Positions 47,705 to 57,748 of a stretch of 64,000 nucleotides of DNA are shown one piece after another (positions within the stretch are counted from its first letter, which is position 1; each line of letters begins with the position of its first letter). A model generated the notes under the pieces. It saw only the letters and a list, made by a program, of their open reading frames with translations. It had not been told where the DNA came from and ran no database searches. The position numbers and the translations under genes are program-made. The stretch comes from Temnothorax longispinosus (Eukaryota; Arthropoda; Insecta; Hymenoptera; Formicidae): positions 15,303,102-15,367,101 of the forward strand of contig NC_092359.1 of the NCBI RefSeq assembly GCF_030848805.1, given 5' to 3'.

Positions 47705-48090
47705 ATGGAATTGTCAGAAGATAGGTGGCAATGGATCCGGAATTATTTCGATCGACCTAAACCCTTTATTTGTTCGGCAACATGCATGGAATGTCGTAAA
47801 AAAATTAAGGCTCATCAAGAACGTCCTTTCAAACAAAAATTAAGAACACACTTAGGTAATAAACATGGAAAATATCCCGATAAATGGCATAGTGAACTAT
47901 CTGAAGAGCTACAACAATATTATACGGGTTCAAATGAATGTAAGGCAACATGTAGAAAATGCGGGACAGTACTTTGTTATTTATCGAACTATGGGACTTT
48001 ATACCGACATAAAAATATATGTCCTTTAAGAAGAAACCAGAACACAATAATGCAGAGTCCGATAATCCAGATCTCCAATAATCAAAATGA
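47705..48090 (+). CDS. BED-finger copy A exon 1 (both fingers)
   Basis: Open from ATG to donor AATGA|GTAAGT, exit phase 2. Holds both zinc fingers. Compared with copy B, about thirty residues differ, concentrated before and inside the fingers, whereas the segment from LRTHLGNKHG to TGSNEC is almost unchanged. Confidence 0.75.
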
Positions 48091-49563
48091 GTAAGTAGAT
48101 ATTATATTATTCGATTTCTATCATTATTTTACGTATAAAATAACGCTTGTAACGTTACATAGAAAAGTGTAAAGAAAACGTTAAAAAATGCTATTAATAT
48201 ATAGTGATATTTTACACATAAGTAGATCATCAATTTACAAACAAAAATATAGCAACAAAATTTGAAATAATTTACAACATAGTTTTAAAGAAATTGCAAA
48301 AAAAAAACAGTAAAATTATTGCTCGTGATCGGACTTTTGGCGCGTACGGTACGAAATTCTATAATTTTTCACACATTTCACTTTATTAAGTCAAATTCAG
48401 AGCAAATTTACTCTTGAAAATTTTTTTGCTGATTTTTTTTAAGAAAAAAGTAAAGTAATAAGTTATTTACAGTTACTGAATCTATGTCTTTTACATTCTA
48501 TTAGACTTGCCGTAACTATTTATATTTATATACATTTTTTTTGTCTTTGGATATCTGAAGGGTTAATATCGGTGTTTTTAATATTTCCATGACTTTTGGT
48601 TAGATCGGTACCTCCAAACATTCTTAAAAATATTTATAACAAATTTAATATACTTCAGGAAAGTCTTCACAAAAAAAAATTTATTATAATGTTTAGAAAG
48701 CGTTCCGACATCAGCTGCAAGAATAAGCGAGAAAAAATGGGTCTTTATTTTAAAAAATTAAGTTTCTCTTGAAATAATGTTCTGCCTTTGACCTAAGGTA
48801 AAATAAAAGTCACGATCAGAACCGATTAACATCAAATAACTTCTGTCTGAATATATTTCTAATTCGGCTTAACCTTGATAAAAGGGATGACAGATTAAAA
48901 TGGGACACTCTGTATACGTACAAAAATCACAACATTAGTTTAGTCAAACATTAATTGTATCTTTTTCTCAATTTTTCTTCTTCCCTCCCTCACTCTCATA
49001 AGTCTCATAACTTCGCTCCATTACGGATCACATTAATAAGTACAAAATAGCATCAAATAATGCATACAATTATAATATTTTAAATACGTTTTAATACAGG
49101 CCAAGCACTTCAAGTTCCACGGGTTACATTACGAATGCAGAACGCCAAAGTCAAAGTCCACCTGATTTGCCTGTTCAATCATTTGTACAAGCTACAGAAG
49201 AAACAGGCGCACTTGATGAGTAAGTTATTCACTTTGCTTATTTTATACACCATTATACTGATTTGTCGTAAGGATAATTTATAACTGCAATATTTTAAAT
49301 AATTTCTCTAATTTCTCTATTTTTTAATCACCTCACAAAAATAAACAATATTTTCAATAGTTTAGTAATGTAGGTACATATGACTATAACTTTTAAATGC
49401 GATCTTTATATTAATATCGCCTATGTTTTATTTTTAATCATGTGATATATAAATTTACAAGAATGTTTTGAGTACTTTAGAATCAATGATCTCACTTACA
49501 AATTGGAATGATCTATTTAGGTCAGACACAGAGTTGGACGTTACTTCATACGAGGAACCGTAG
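47705..49563 (+). CDS. Two-BED-finger zinc-finger protein, copy A (gene span, 3 exons)
   Basis: Inferred protein of 182 residues from exons 47705-48090, 49100-49219 and 49521-49563. N-terminal aromatic WQWIRNYF, then finger 1 Cys-x2-Cys-x18-His-x4-His (CMEC...HLGNKH), then finger 2 Cys-x2-Cys-x15-His-x3-Cys (CRKC...HKNIC), then a Ser/Thr/Gln-rich tail ending EEP and TAG. The aromatic lead and spacing fit the BED finger family (DNA-binding, often derived from hAT transposases). I chose the ATG at 47705 because copy B has an equivalent start. An upstream in-frame ATG at 47606 also exists. No transposase domain is present. Function unknown; nuclear DNA binding is inference. Confidence 0.72.
49100..49219 (+). 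CDS. BED-finger copy A exon 2
   Basis: Acceptor TTTTAATACAG, donor GATGA|GTAAGT, phase 2 in and out. Encodes a polar Ser/Thr/Gln/Pro-rich stretch (PSTSSSTGYITNAERQSQSP). Confidence 0.7.
49521..49563 (+). CDS. BED-finger copy A exon 3 (terminal)
   Basis: Acceptor ATCTATTTAG. Encodes SDTELDVTSYEEP then TAG. Beyond the stop the same frame continues with protein-like wording, a TGA, and a GATGG|GTAATT donor-like site, suggesting an older, longer protein. Confidence 0.6.
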
Positions 49564-50066
49564 GCATCATTTGAACAAACAAAATGACAAAGAAGAGCTA
49601 TAGATGGGTAATTATTCGCTTTGGTTTTTACATTATGCATATTATTGTTCTACACAACGTTAGGTTTCTTCTCTCCACAATAACAATAAATTTAAAAAAT
49701 TCACTTGATACACACATGAAAACCTTAAACAATAATTACTATAATACAAAAATACGATTATGCATTAATAAAATTCGATGTTTATTTAAATTTTCGAATA
49801 ATATTTTGTTTTTATAATTTTATGATATTCATATAACGGTAACTTTTTAAACACCGACTATATCATTCCTGTTGAATTCTTTGGTAAATATGAAAATTTG
49901 AAATGTAAAATACCGTGTGGAGTGTAAATTACATCTCACATTGTTTATGCTGTAAATATTGAACAAATTAATACTTTCTTGTTTTCTGTTTGATGTTGTT
50001 TATTGTTGCACACATCTTAAAGTTTATTAATAGATTGATATTTTATTTCAATATTTTTTTCCATAG

Positions 50067-50274
50067 TAATTGGATCTTTATTGAAATGAATTTAGAACAC
50101 TCATTAGAAGAAAAGAAACCTGGAGTACAAAATACATCTCATGCGCCTACTGGAGGGTTAATTATTCAACAAACGACTACATAATGACGACCACTCTAAT
50201 TCCGTTAGAAATTTGTCAACGAGCAATCTCAACTCAGATAAACAAAAGAGAGACGTAACAGATCCCAATGACAA
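50067..50274 (+). pseudogene. Exon-like remnant downstream of BED-finger copy A
   Basis: Acceptor TTTTTTCCATAG; the frame that would follow exon 3 reads MNLEHSLEEKKPGVQNTSHA to TAA at 50182, then protein-like sequence resumes in another frame (SDKQKRDVTDPND) up to a donor-like AA|GTAATT. Copy B carries the same TAA and shift (54680-54888). The lesions therefore predate the duplication, and this is probably the decayed part of a longer ancestral gene. Confidence 0.5.
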
Positions 50275-50442
50275 GTAATTATTCACTTTGTATAAGTGTC
50301 ACAACACAAAAATATATCCTACTACGAGAAGAATTATTCCCTATACGAATTCAACATGTATTGATTTTTTACACAAAATTTCCCGTTTATTTTGTGTAAA
50401 ATTTATGTAACATTAATTTATATTATAAATTTTTTCGGTAAA

Positions 50443-50447
<5 letters not shown>

Positions 50448-50494
<47 letters not shown>
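50448..50494. repeat. (TA)n microsatellite, expanded only in unit A
   Basis: About 23 TA units; the corresponding site in unit B (near 55058-55072) is short and interrupted. Confidence 0.93.
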
Positions 50495-50498
<4 letters not shown>

Positions 50499-51147
50499 TT
50501 CCCGCTTTTTCTTTACATAGTTCGAATGTGTATTAAGCGAATTTTATTAATTCTGTGTATCTTCCTAACAAAGCATAACTAACTATAAAAATAAATTGAA
50601 ATATTAGAAAACTCTATTCTATTATTTTGTCAACTGTTTATTTATTCTTGTATATAAAGAATATATAAAAAATATATAAAAAATATAAAATAATTTTATA
50701 AAATTAATTTATAAATTATTTATAAATTATTTTTTTATAAAAAAATGTAATATTTTAAATAATATAAATTAAAAATTATTAATATATATTAATTAATATT
50801 AATTAATAAATATTAATAAACATATTATTATTAATTAATAAAAATTATTACAATTTGCTTTTTAATTACAAAAGCGGAATTAAACTATGTTAATATTTCT
50901 GACGTAAGAAAGAGAATTCTCTTTGACAAACACATTAACGAGACATAAAAGTTGACAATAAGATAATAATTGAAAAATATAAAAATGTGTGATAAATACG
51001 GAATGCTTAAAGAGATTTATCGGTTTGTGATTCGCACAGATTAAAATTTATACATATATATACATATAAATACATATATATACATATATATACATATAAA
51101 ATACATATATATACATATAAAATTTATACATATTTATACATATATAT

Positions 51148-51357
51148 GTAGGTCTAGAGGTATGTTCCGGGACTGTTTACGTTTTTTGAAATGTACAGTC
51201 CTGGAATATAACGCATATATATGTAATCAGATTCAAAAAATTGTCCCGAAACGTGCCGTAGGACATGAATTTTTTCCAGGACAGTCCTGGAAACTGCCAA
51301 ATGTCCTGGAATATACCGATGTAAAAAAATAAAAGTCCCGGAACATACTTCCGGACC

Positions 51358-51360
<3 letters not shown>
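51148..51360. mobile_element. 213-bp inverted-repeat element (MITE) present only in unit A
   Basis: The left end is GTAGGTCTAGAGGTATGTTC then CGGGACT, and the right end is its imperfect reverse complement (AGTCCCGGAACATAC then TTCCGGACCTAC). CAGGACAGTCCTGG and related palindromes lie inside. It sits in TA-rich sequence and is absent from unit B, so it inserted after the duplication or was lost from B. Confidence 0.8.
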
Positions 51361-51392
<32 letters not shown>

Positions 51393-51428
51393 TTTAATAT
51401 ATATATAGATGAATATCTGTAAACGCAT

Positions 51429-51430
<2 letters not shown>

Positions 51431-51511
<81 letters not shown>
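51431..51511. repeat. (AC)n microsatellite in unit A
   Basis: About 40 AC units; its counterpart is at 55660-55730. Confidence 0.97.
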
Positions 51512-51524
<13 letters not shown>

Positions 51525-51829
51525 ATGTTTTGTATAGAGAATTAAATTTATTTAAAAATAAACGAAATTGGTATCCTTATATCGGTAATTTTTACTGGCA
51601 ATTCATTTTTTATTTATTTACATATATTCGATGTGTCTCATAATCATAAATTAGATTTATAAACTAAATCAGTAAAATGAAAATTTATGATAAACTGAAA
51701 ACTAAATTATAGAAGATTGTAACTTTTTATTTTAAACAGCAAATCTTTATTTGAAGTATACAAAACCTCTTAAAACGATTAGTTTAACTTCCTACACGTT
51801 AAAAATTTTAAATAAAATCGTGCAAAGTA

Positions 51830-52030
51830 GTATTGAAAAAAGGGTGAAAGAAATATTAAAGGAAGATTAATTCGAATTTAGATGAAATAGGGGAACGCGC
51901 GAAGTCTTGCTTTACGACTAGCAACAGAGAAAATAATGAAAAAAGACCGCCTATATAGGATTTGTGAATTTAGAAACAGCTTTCGACAAACGTAAAATGG
52001 AAAAAGATGTTCGAAATACTTACAAATATA
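51830..52030 (+). pseudogene. Fossil non-LTR (LINE) reverse-transcriptase fragment
   Basis: With stops and shifts tolerated, it reads EKRVKEILKED.FEFR.NRGTRE and then GFVNLETAFDK. These are the QFGFRxxRGTRDA and FxDLExAFD (motif A) blocks of insect LINE reverse transcriptases. Only this part of the palm remains. It spans the 3' edge of unit A and the 160-bp spacer. Confidence 0.75.
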
Positions 52031-52264
52031 TATATTAGGATGAAATATATAGGGATAGGAAAGAGTGACACGCGATTTATATAAATAGTAAACATGTGAC
52101 TTCAGCCTAACTCGTCTCGTGTATTGACATACAACCCGATAAATAAACCATATCCCACTTTTTGACCTTTGTGAGAAATTTTGCCATCGACAATTGAATG
52201 GATTTCTGTACAACGTTAGTATCAGACATTCTGTAACTAAGTTAGTTACATACAGCAAGGTATA

Positions 52265-52656
52265 ATGGAATTGCCAGGAGACAGCGAGTGGCAATTATGG
52301 AAAAATTATTTCCATCGATTAGGACCCTTTATTTGTTCGGCAACATGCATGGAATGTGGTGAAAAAATTGAGGCAAGTCTAGAATGTAACTTCAAAAAAA
52401 AATTAAGAACACACTTAGGTAATAAACATGGAGAATATCCCGATAAATGGCATAGTGAACTATCTGAAGAGCTACAACAATATTATACGGGTTCAAATGA
52501 ATGTAGGGCAACATGTAGGATATGCGGAAAAGTATATTCTTATTTATATGACTATGGGACTTTACACAACCATAAAAAAAGAGGATGTTCTATAAGAAGA
52601 AACCAGAACACAATAATGCAGAGTCCGATAATCCAGATCTCCAATAATCAAAATGA
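52265..52656 (+). CDS. BED-finger copy B exon 1 (both fingers)
   Basis: ATG to AATGA|GTAAGT, exit phase 2. The last 60 or so bases are identical to copy A, as is the start of the following intron. Confidence 0.73.
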
Positions 52657-54181
52657 GTAAGTAGATATTATATTATTCGATTTCTATCATTATTTTACGT
52701 ATAAAATAACGCTTGTAACGTTACATAGAAAAGTGTAAAGAAAACGTTAAAAAATGCTATTAATATATAGTGATATTTTACACATAAGTAGATCATCAAT
52801 TTACAAACAAAAATATGGCAACAAAATTTGAAATAATTTACAACATAGTTTTAGAGAAATCATAAAAAAAGACAGTAAAATTGCTCGTGATCGGACTTTC
52901 GGCGCGTACAGTACGGAATTCTATAATTTTTCACAGATTTCACTTTATTAAGTCGAATTCAGAGCAAATTTACTCTTAAAAATTTTTTTGCTAATTCTTT
53001 TTAAAAAAAAAAAGTAGTAAGTTATTTACAGTTACTGAATCTATGTCTTTTACATTCTATTAGACTTGCCGTAACTATTTATATTTATATACATTTTTTT
53101 GTCTTTGGATCTCTGGAGAGTTAATATCGGTGTTTTTAATATTTCCATGACTTTTGGTTAAATCGATACCTCCAAAACATTCTTAAAAAGATTTATATCA
53201 AAATTTAATATACTTCAGAATAGTCTTCGCGAAGAAAAATGTATTATAATATTTAGAAAGCGTGCGACATCAGCTACAAGAATATGCAGAAAAAATGGAA
53301 GTTTTTATTTTAAAAAATTAAGTTTACCTTGAAATAATATTCTGCCTTTGACCTAAGGTAAAATAAAGGTCACGATCAGACCCGATTAACATCAAAATAA
53401 CTTCTGTCTGAATATATTTCTAATTCGGCTTAACCTTGATAAAAGGGATGACAGATTAAAATGGGACACTCTGTATACGTACAAAAATCACAACATTAGT
53501 TTAATGTCAAACATTAATTGTTTGACATTAGTATTACAGAAAATCGAGATATAAAACATTTTTAATCATCTATCTTTTTCTCAATTTTTCTTCTTCCCTC
53601 CCTCACTCTCATAAGTCTCATAACTTCGTTCCATTACGGATCACATTAATAAGTACAAAATAGCATCAAATAATGCGTACAATTTTGTAATATTTTAAAT
53701 ACGTTTTAATATAGGCCATGCACTTCTAGTTCCACGGGTTACATTACGAATGCAGAACGCCAAAGTCAAAGTCCACCTGATTTGCCTGTTCAATCATTTG
53801 TACAAGCTACAGAAGAAACAGGCGCACATGATGAGTAGTTATTCGCTTTGCTTATTTTATACACTATATATACTGACTTGTCGTAAGAATAATTTATAAC
53901 TGCAATATTTTAAATAATTTCTCTAATTTCTCTATTTTTTAATCACATCACAAAAACAATATTTTCAATAGTTTAGTAATGTAGGTACATGATGACTATA
54001 ACTATTAAATGCCATCTTTATTAATATATCTGTCGCCTATGTTTATTTTTAATCATGTGATATATAAATTTACATCAGGAATGTTTCGAGTACTTTAGAA
54101 TCAATAATCTCACTTACAAATTGGAACGATCTATTTAGGTCAGACACAGAGTTGGACGTTACTTCATACGAGGAACCGTAG
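52265..54181 (+). CDS. Two-BED-finger zinc-finger protein, copy B (gene span, 3 exons)
   Basis: Inferred protein of 184 residues from exons 52265-52656, 53715-53834 and 54139-54181. Same architecture as copy A: aromatic WQLWKNYF, finger 1 CMEC...HLGNKH, finger 2 CRIC...HKKRGC (His-x4-Cys, one residue longer than in A), and the same EEP terminus. Finger residues differ strongly from A (for example GEKIEASLECNFK against RKKIKAHQERPFK). The exon 2 donor is weakened to GTAGTT. If that intron is retained, the protein ends two codons later at TAG. Function unknown. Confidence 0.68.
53715..53834 (+). CDS. BED-finger copy B exon 2
   Basis: Acceptor TTTTAATATAG; three base differences from copy A. 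The donor has lost one A (GTAGTT instead of GTAAGT). Confidence 0.6.
54139..54181 (+). CDS. BED-finger copy B exon 3 (terminal)
   Basis: Identical in protein sequence to copy A exon 3 (SDTELDVTSYEEP, TAG). Depends on use of the weakened exon 2 donor. Confidence 0.5.
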
Positions 54182-54679
54182 GCACCATCTGAACAAACAA
54201 AATGACAAGGAAGGGCTATAGATGGGTAATTATTGGCTTTGGTTTTTACATTATGTACATTGTTCTACACAGCGTTAGATTTCTTCTCCCCACAATAACA
54301 ATAAATTTAAGAAATTCACTAGATACATGAAAACCTTAAACAATAATTACTATAATACAAAAATACGATTATGCATTAATAAAATTCGGTCTATTTAAAT
54401 TTTCAAATAATATTTTGTTTTTATAATTTTATGATATTCATATAACGGTAACTTTTTAAACACCGACTAATTCATTCTTGTTTAATTTTTTAGTAAATAT
54501 GAAAATTTGAAATGTAAAATACCATGTGGGGTGTAAATTACATCCCACAACATTTATGCTGTAAATATTAAACCAATTAATACTTTTTTGTTTTCTGTTT
54601 GATGTTGTTTATTGTTGCACACATCTTAAAGTATATTAGTAGATTGATATTTTAATTTCAATATTTTTTTCCATAGTAA

Positions 54680-54888
54680 TTGGATCTGTATTGAAATGAA
54701 TTCAGAACACTCATTAGAAGAAAATAAATCTGGAGTGCAAAATACATCCCACGCGCCTACTGGAGGGTTAGTTATTCTACATATGAGTACATAATAACGA
54801 CTACTTTAATTCCGTTAGAAATTTGTCAATGAGCAATTTCAACTCAGATAAACGAAAGAGAGACATAACAGATCCCAATGACGAGTAA
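54680..54888 (+). pseudogene. Exon-like remnant downstream of BED-finger copy B
   Basis: Counterpart of 50067-50274 with the same stop and frame shift (MNSEHSLEENKSGVQNTSHA, then later SDKRKRDITDPND). Confidence 0.5.
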
Positions 54889-55657
54889 TTATTCACCTTG
54901 TATAAGTGTCACAGCACAAAAATATATAATACTGCGAGAACATTTATTACCTATACGAATTCAACATGTATTGACTCTTTACACAAAATTTCCCGTTTAT
55001 TTTGTGTAAAATTTATGTAACGTTAGTTTATGTTATAAATTTTTTCGGTAAAATGTGTATATATGTATATGTATTTCCAGGTTTTTCCTTACATATTTCG
55101 GATGTGTAATAAGCAAATTTTAATAATTTTGTGTATCTTCCTAACAAAGCATAACTAAACTATAAATATAAATTGAAATATTAATAAAACTATTTTATTA
55201 TTTTGTCAACTGTTTGTCACTTGTTTATTTATTCTGGTATATAAAGAATATATAATGAATAAATAAAGAATATATAAAGAATATAAAATAATTTTACATA
55301 ATTAATTTATAAATTATTTATAAATTATATTTTTATAAAAAGATATAATATTATAAATAATATAAATTAACAATTATTAATATATATATTAAATAATGTT
55401 AATTAATATTAATTAATAAAAATTATTACAATTTGCTTTTTAATTAAGAAAGCGGAATTATACTATGTTAATATTTCTGACGTAAGAAAGGGAATTCTTT
55501 TTGACAAACACATTAACGAGACATAAAAGTTGACAGTAAGATAATAATTGAAAGATATAAAAATGTGTGATAAATACGGAATGCATAAAGAGATTTATCG
55601 GTTTGTGATTCGCACAGATCAAAATTTATACATATATATGAATATCTGTAAACACAT

Positions 55658-55659
<2 letters not shown>

Positions 55660-55730
<71 letters not shown>
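55660..55730. repeat. (AC)n microsatellite in unit B
   Basis: About 35 AC units, orthologous in position to the array at 51431. Confidence 0.97.
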
Positions 55731-55733
<3 letters not shown>

Positions 55734-56039
55734 TCAGTAATGTTTTGTATAATTAATTAAATTTATTTAAAAATAAACGAAATTGGTATCGATAATTCTT
55801 ATTGGTAAACCATTTTTTATCTATCTATATATATATTTAATGTGTCTCATAAATTAGATTTGTAATTTAAATCGGTAAAATAAAAATTTATAATAAACTA
55901 AAAAAAATTGTAGAAAATTGCAACTTTTTATTTTAAACAGTAAGTAAATCTTTTATTTCAAGTGTGCAAAACTTTTTAAAACGATTAATTTAATTTCCTA
56001 CGCGTCAAACATTTTAAATAGAATCGTGTAAAGTAGGTA

Positions 56040-56147
56040 TAAGATTGAGAAAAGGGCGGAAGAAATATTACGGGAAGATCAATTCGGGTTTAGACGAAAT
56101 AGGGGAACGCGCACGAGGCCTAGCTTTACTAGTAGCAACAGAGAAAA
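56040..56147 (+). pseudogene. LINE reverse-transcriptase fragment, unit B copy
   Basis: Better preserved than its partner: RAEEILREDQFGFRRNRGTR in one frame. It stops at the edge of unit B, before motif A. Confidence 0.78.
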
Positions 56148-56340
56148 TATTCGCTTTATCCTCGCACTTCTCCTGAGCTAAAGCCCTATGTAAAAAAAAA
56201 AAATTATGGTGTCATACAATATATCGTTAAATTTATTATTTTTTATTAAGGCCCCTGGATGTCACGAAAAATACAGCGGTCGAGTGGCACGACACCTACT
56301 GGAGGAAGCTTCGTAGCTTGATATAGAGCGCCGCGATGTG

Positions 56341-56478
56341 GCCGCGAGTCACTCGAGAGTCGGCTGGTGGGGGAAACGCACACAAGAGAAAGCACGTACC
56401 TGTGCCCTCAGATACGTTCTTTCTCTTGTGTGCGTGTTCCCCACCAGTCGACTCTCGACTCTCTCGAGTGGTCGCGGC
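56341..56478. repeat. Long GC-rich hairpin
   Basis: Left arm 56341-56392 and right arm 56419-56478 are reverse complements with few mismatches and one small insertion; the loop is about 26 bases. The arms include GCACACAAGAGAAAG / CTTTCTCTTGTGTGC as a perfect inner stem. Could be a MITE or a transcribed hairpin. Confidence 0.85.
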
Positions 56479-56641
56479 GGGAAACAGTGGACAATTGTCT
56501 TGCGGAAGATCTCATTGGTAAAATAACTCATTAATCGTACTAAAAATTGTGCATTATTGAGCTTCAGTTTGTTGATTATGTCAATGTGCTGTCCATTGCC
56601 TCAAATAATAATCCAATAAAGTGCCATAAACCATTTTCCAG

Positions 56642-56732
56642 AACAGTGCTACGTCGACGGCATCAGCAGTCAATTTTTCATTGCACTGTTACTACACCTT
56701 CTATATTAGGACCAGCAAATTTTAATGAGCAG
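56642..56732 (+). CDS. Possible isolated exon
   Basis: CATTTTCCAG precedes and GAGCAG|GTAAGC follows, and one frame is open (TVLRRRHQQSIF ... SILGPANFNEQ). No domain is recognised and no partner exons were found, so this may be a chance splice-site pair or a transposon remnant. Confidence 0.2.
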
Positions 56733-57286
56733 GTAAGCATATATACAATATGCTTTCATCTTTTATTTGAGCGCTTATATTCAATCGTACGGTGACTCCA
56801 TCCTTCTTATTTGAGATCTTCCGTAAGAATTGTCCATATTTCATCTCTCAATTTAAGATGGCTGACATGGGTATACAGGGCCCTTAAGATTACATCTAGT
56901 TACAACAATTACTTTATTATATTATAATTATAACTTTGAGTAAATATAAGAATTATAAGATATTTTTAGAGAAACATTATCTATCCAAAATTTATCGATG
57001 TAAAAATTGAATACATGCACAATACGATACTTTCAGATGTAAAATTCAAATTGAATATGAAACAATAAGAGCAAACTCTCCTGCACTATTCTAACAACTG
57101 CGCAAACCGCTAATGCGGTTTATATCCTTTCCTATTGTCTAACAACAACAACAAGGTATACTGGCTAAACAGTGATATTTTTCAACATAAATGTAGAATG
57201 TATAAAAGTCCAATTTTGTTCAGCTAATATGTTCTACAGCATGTTTTCCTTGCCAAGACATCTCATCTGTCAAATTTGCATACTCT
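56733..57286. other. AT-rich intergenic stretch
   Basis: No gene or clear repeat seen between the possible exon and the inverted-repeat cluster at 57287. Confidence 0.5.
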
Positions 57287-57459
57287 GCCGCTGGTTTCTA
57301 GCGTCCATGAAATAAATAGAAACCAGCGGCAGCGTCAAGAAAATGTAGCGGAGAAAAAAGTTTAGACCGTCTCAGCTTTTTAGCGTACCACAAAATTCAA
57401 CGGAACATTTTCCCCCACATTTTCTTGACGCTGCCGCTGGTTTCTAGCGTTCATGAAAT
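57287..57459. repeat. Inverted-repeat cluster just upstream of the FBXL4-like gene
   Basis: A perfect 30-bp inverted repeat (57317-57346 against 57417-57446) plus a third copy of GCCGCTGGTTTCTAGCG at 57287, which forms a direct repeat with 57433. Two alternative hairpins are possible. Confidence 0.88.
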
Positions 57460-57492
57460 TGCACCTGAACGGACCCAAAGTTTCCGTTGAGC

Positions 57493-57494
<2 letters not shown>

Positions 57495-57551
<57 letters not shown>
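57495..57551. repeat. (GA)n microsatellite
   Basis: About 28 GA units immediately upstream of the candidate FBXL4-like leader; GA tracts are common in insect promoters. Confidence 0.96.
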
Positions 57552-57553
<2 letters not shown>

Positions 57554-57748
57554 ACATGATAGAAAGAGAAAGAAGATGGCAGATGTGCGTGGAGTGACCT
57601 GCGTGACCGCCCAGGCGCTCGCTGCGTATGGTGGAAGGAAAGGTCGGGATAGATCGGATAGATCGAGGATAGTCGAGGTCTTTTCTCGCCTAGCTGTTGA
57701 AGAGTGCGGACGTACAGTCGAGTGCGGTCTTAGAGTATTCTAGATAGC
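57552..57748 (+). other. Candidate 5' untranslated exon of the FBXL4-like gene
   Basis: A CpG-dense stretch ends at GCGTAAGTG, a strong donor at 57749, with a matching acceptor (CTTTCAG) at 59017 just before the FBXL4-like ATG. A 56-codon frame starts at ATG 57575 (MADVRGVTCV...) and stops at 57741-57743, inside the exon. This is inference from splice sites; the transcription start is not defined. Confidence 0.4.

Larger units (their letters stand above)
47514..51933 (+). repeat. Tandem duplication, unit A (BED-finger gene plus LINE fragment)
   Basis: From CATGTGACTTCAGCC to GCAACAGAGAAAAT, this block aligns end to end with 52093-56147. Shared landmarks are the 5' flank, three small exons, a fourth exon-like block, an (AC)n array and a reverse-transcriptase remnant. 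Unit A is longer because of extra (TA)n and a 213-bp inverted-repeat insertion. Confidence 0.93.
52093..56147 (+). repeat. Tandem duplication, unit B
   Basis: Direct-repeat partner of 47514-51933, separated from it by about 160 bases. Introns are very similar; differences include the missing 213-bp insertion, a shorter TA tract, and an extra AATGTCAAACATT hairpin insertion near 53500-53570. Confidence 0.93.

Noticed and set aside
51233..51511. Cys-Val repeat proteins on the - strand (also 55513-55734)
   Set aside because: Translations of the (AC)n microsatellites.
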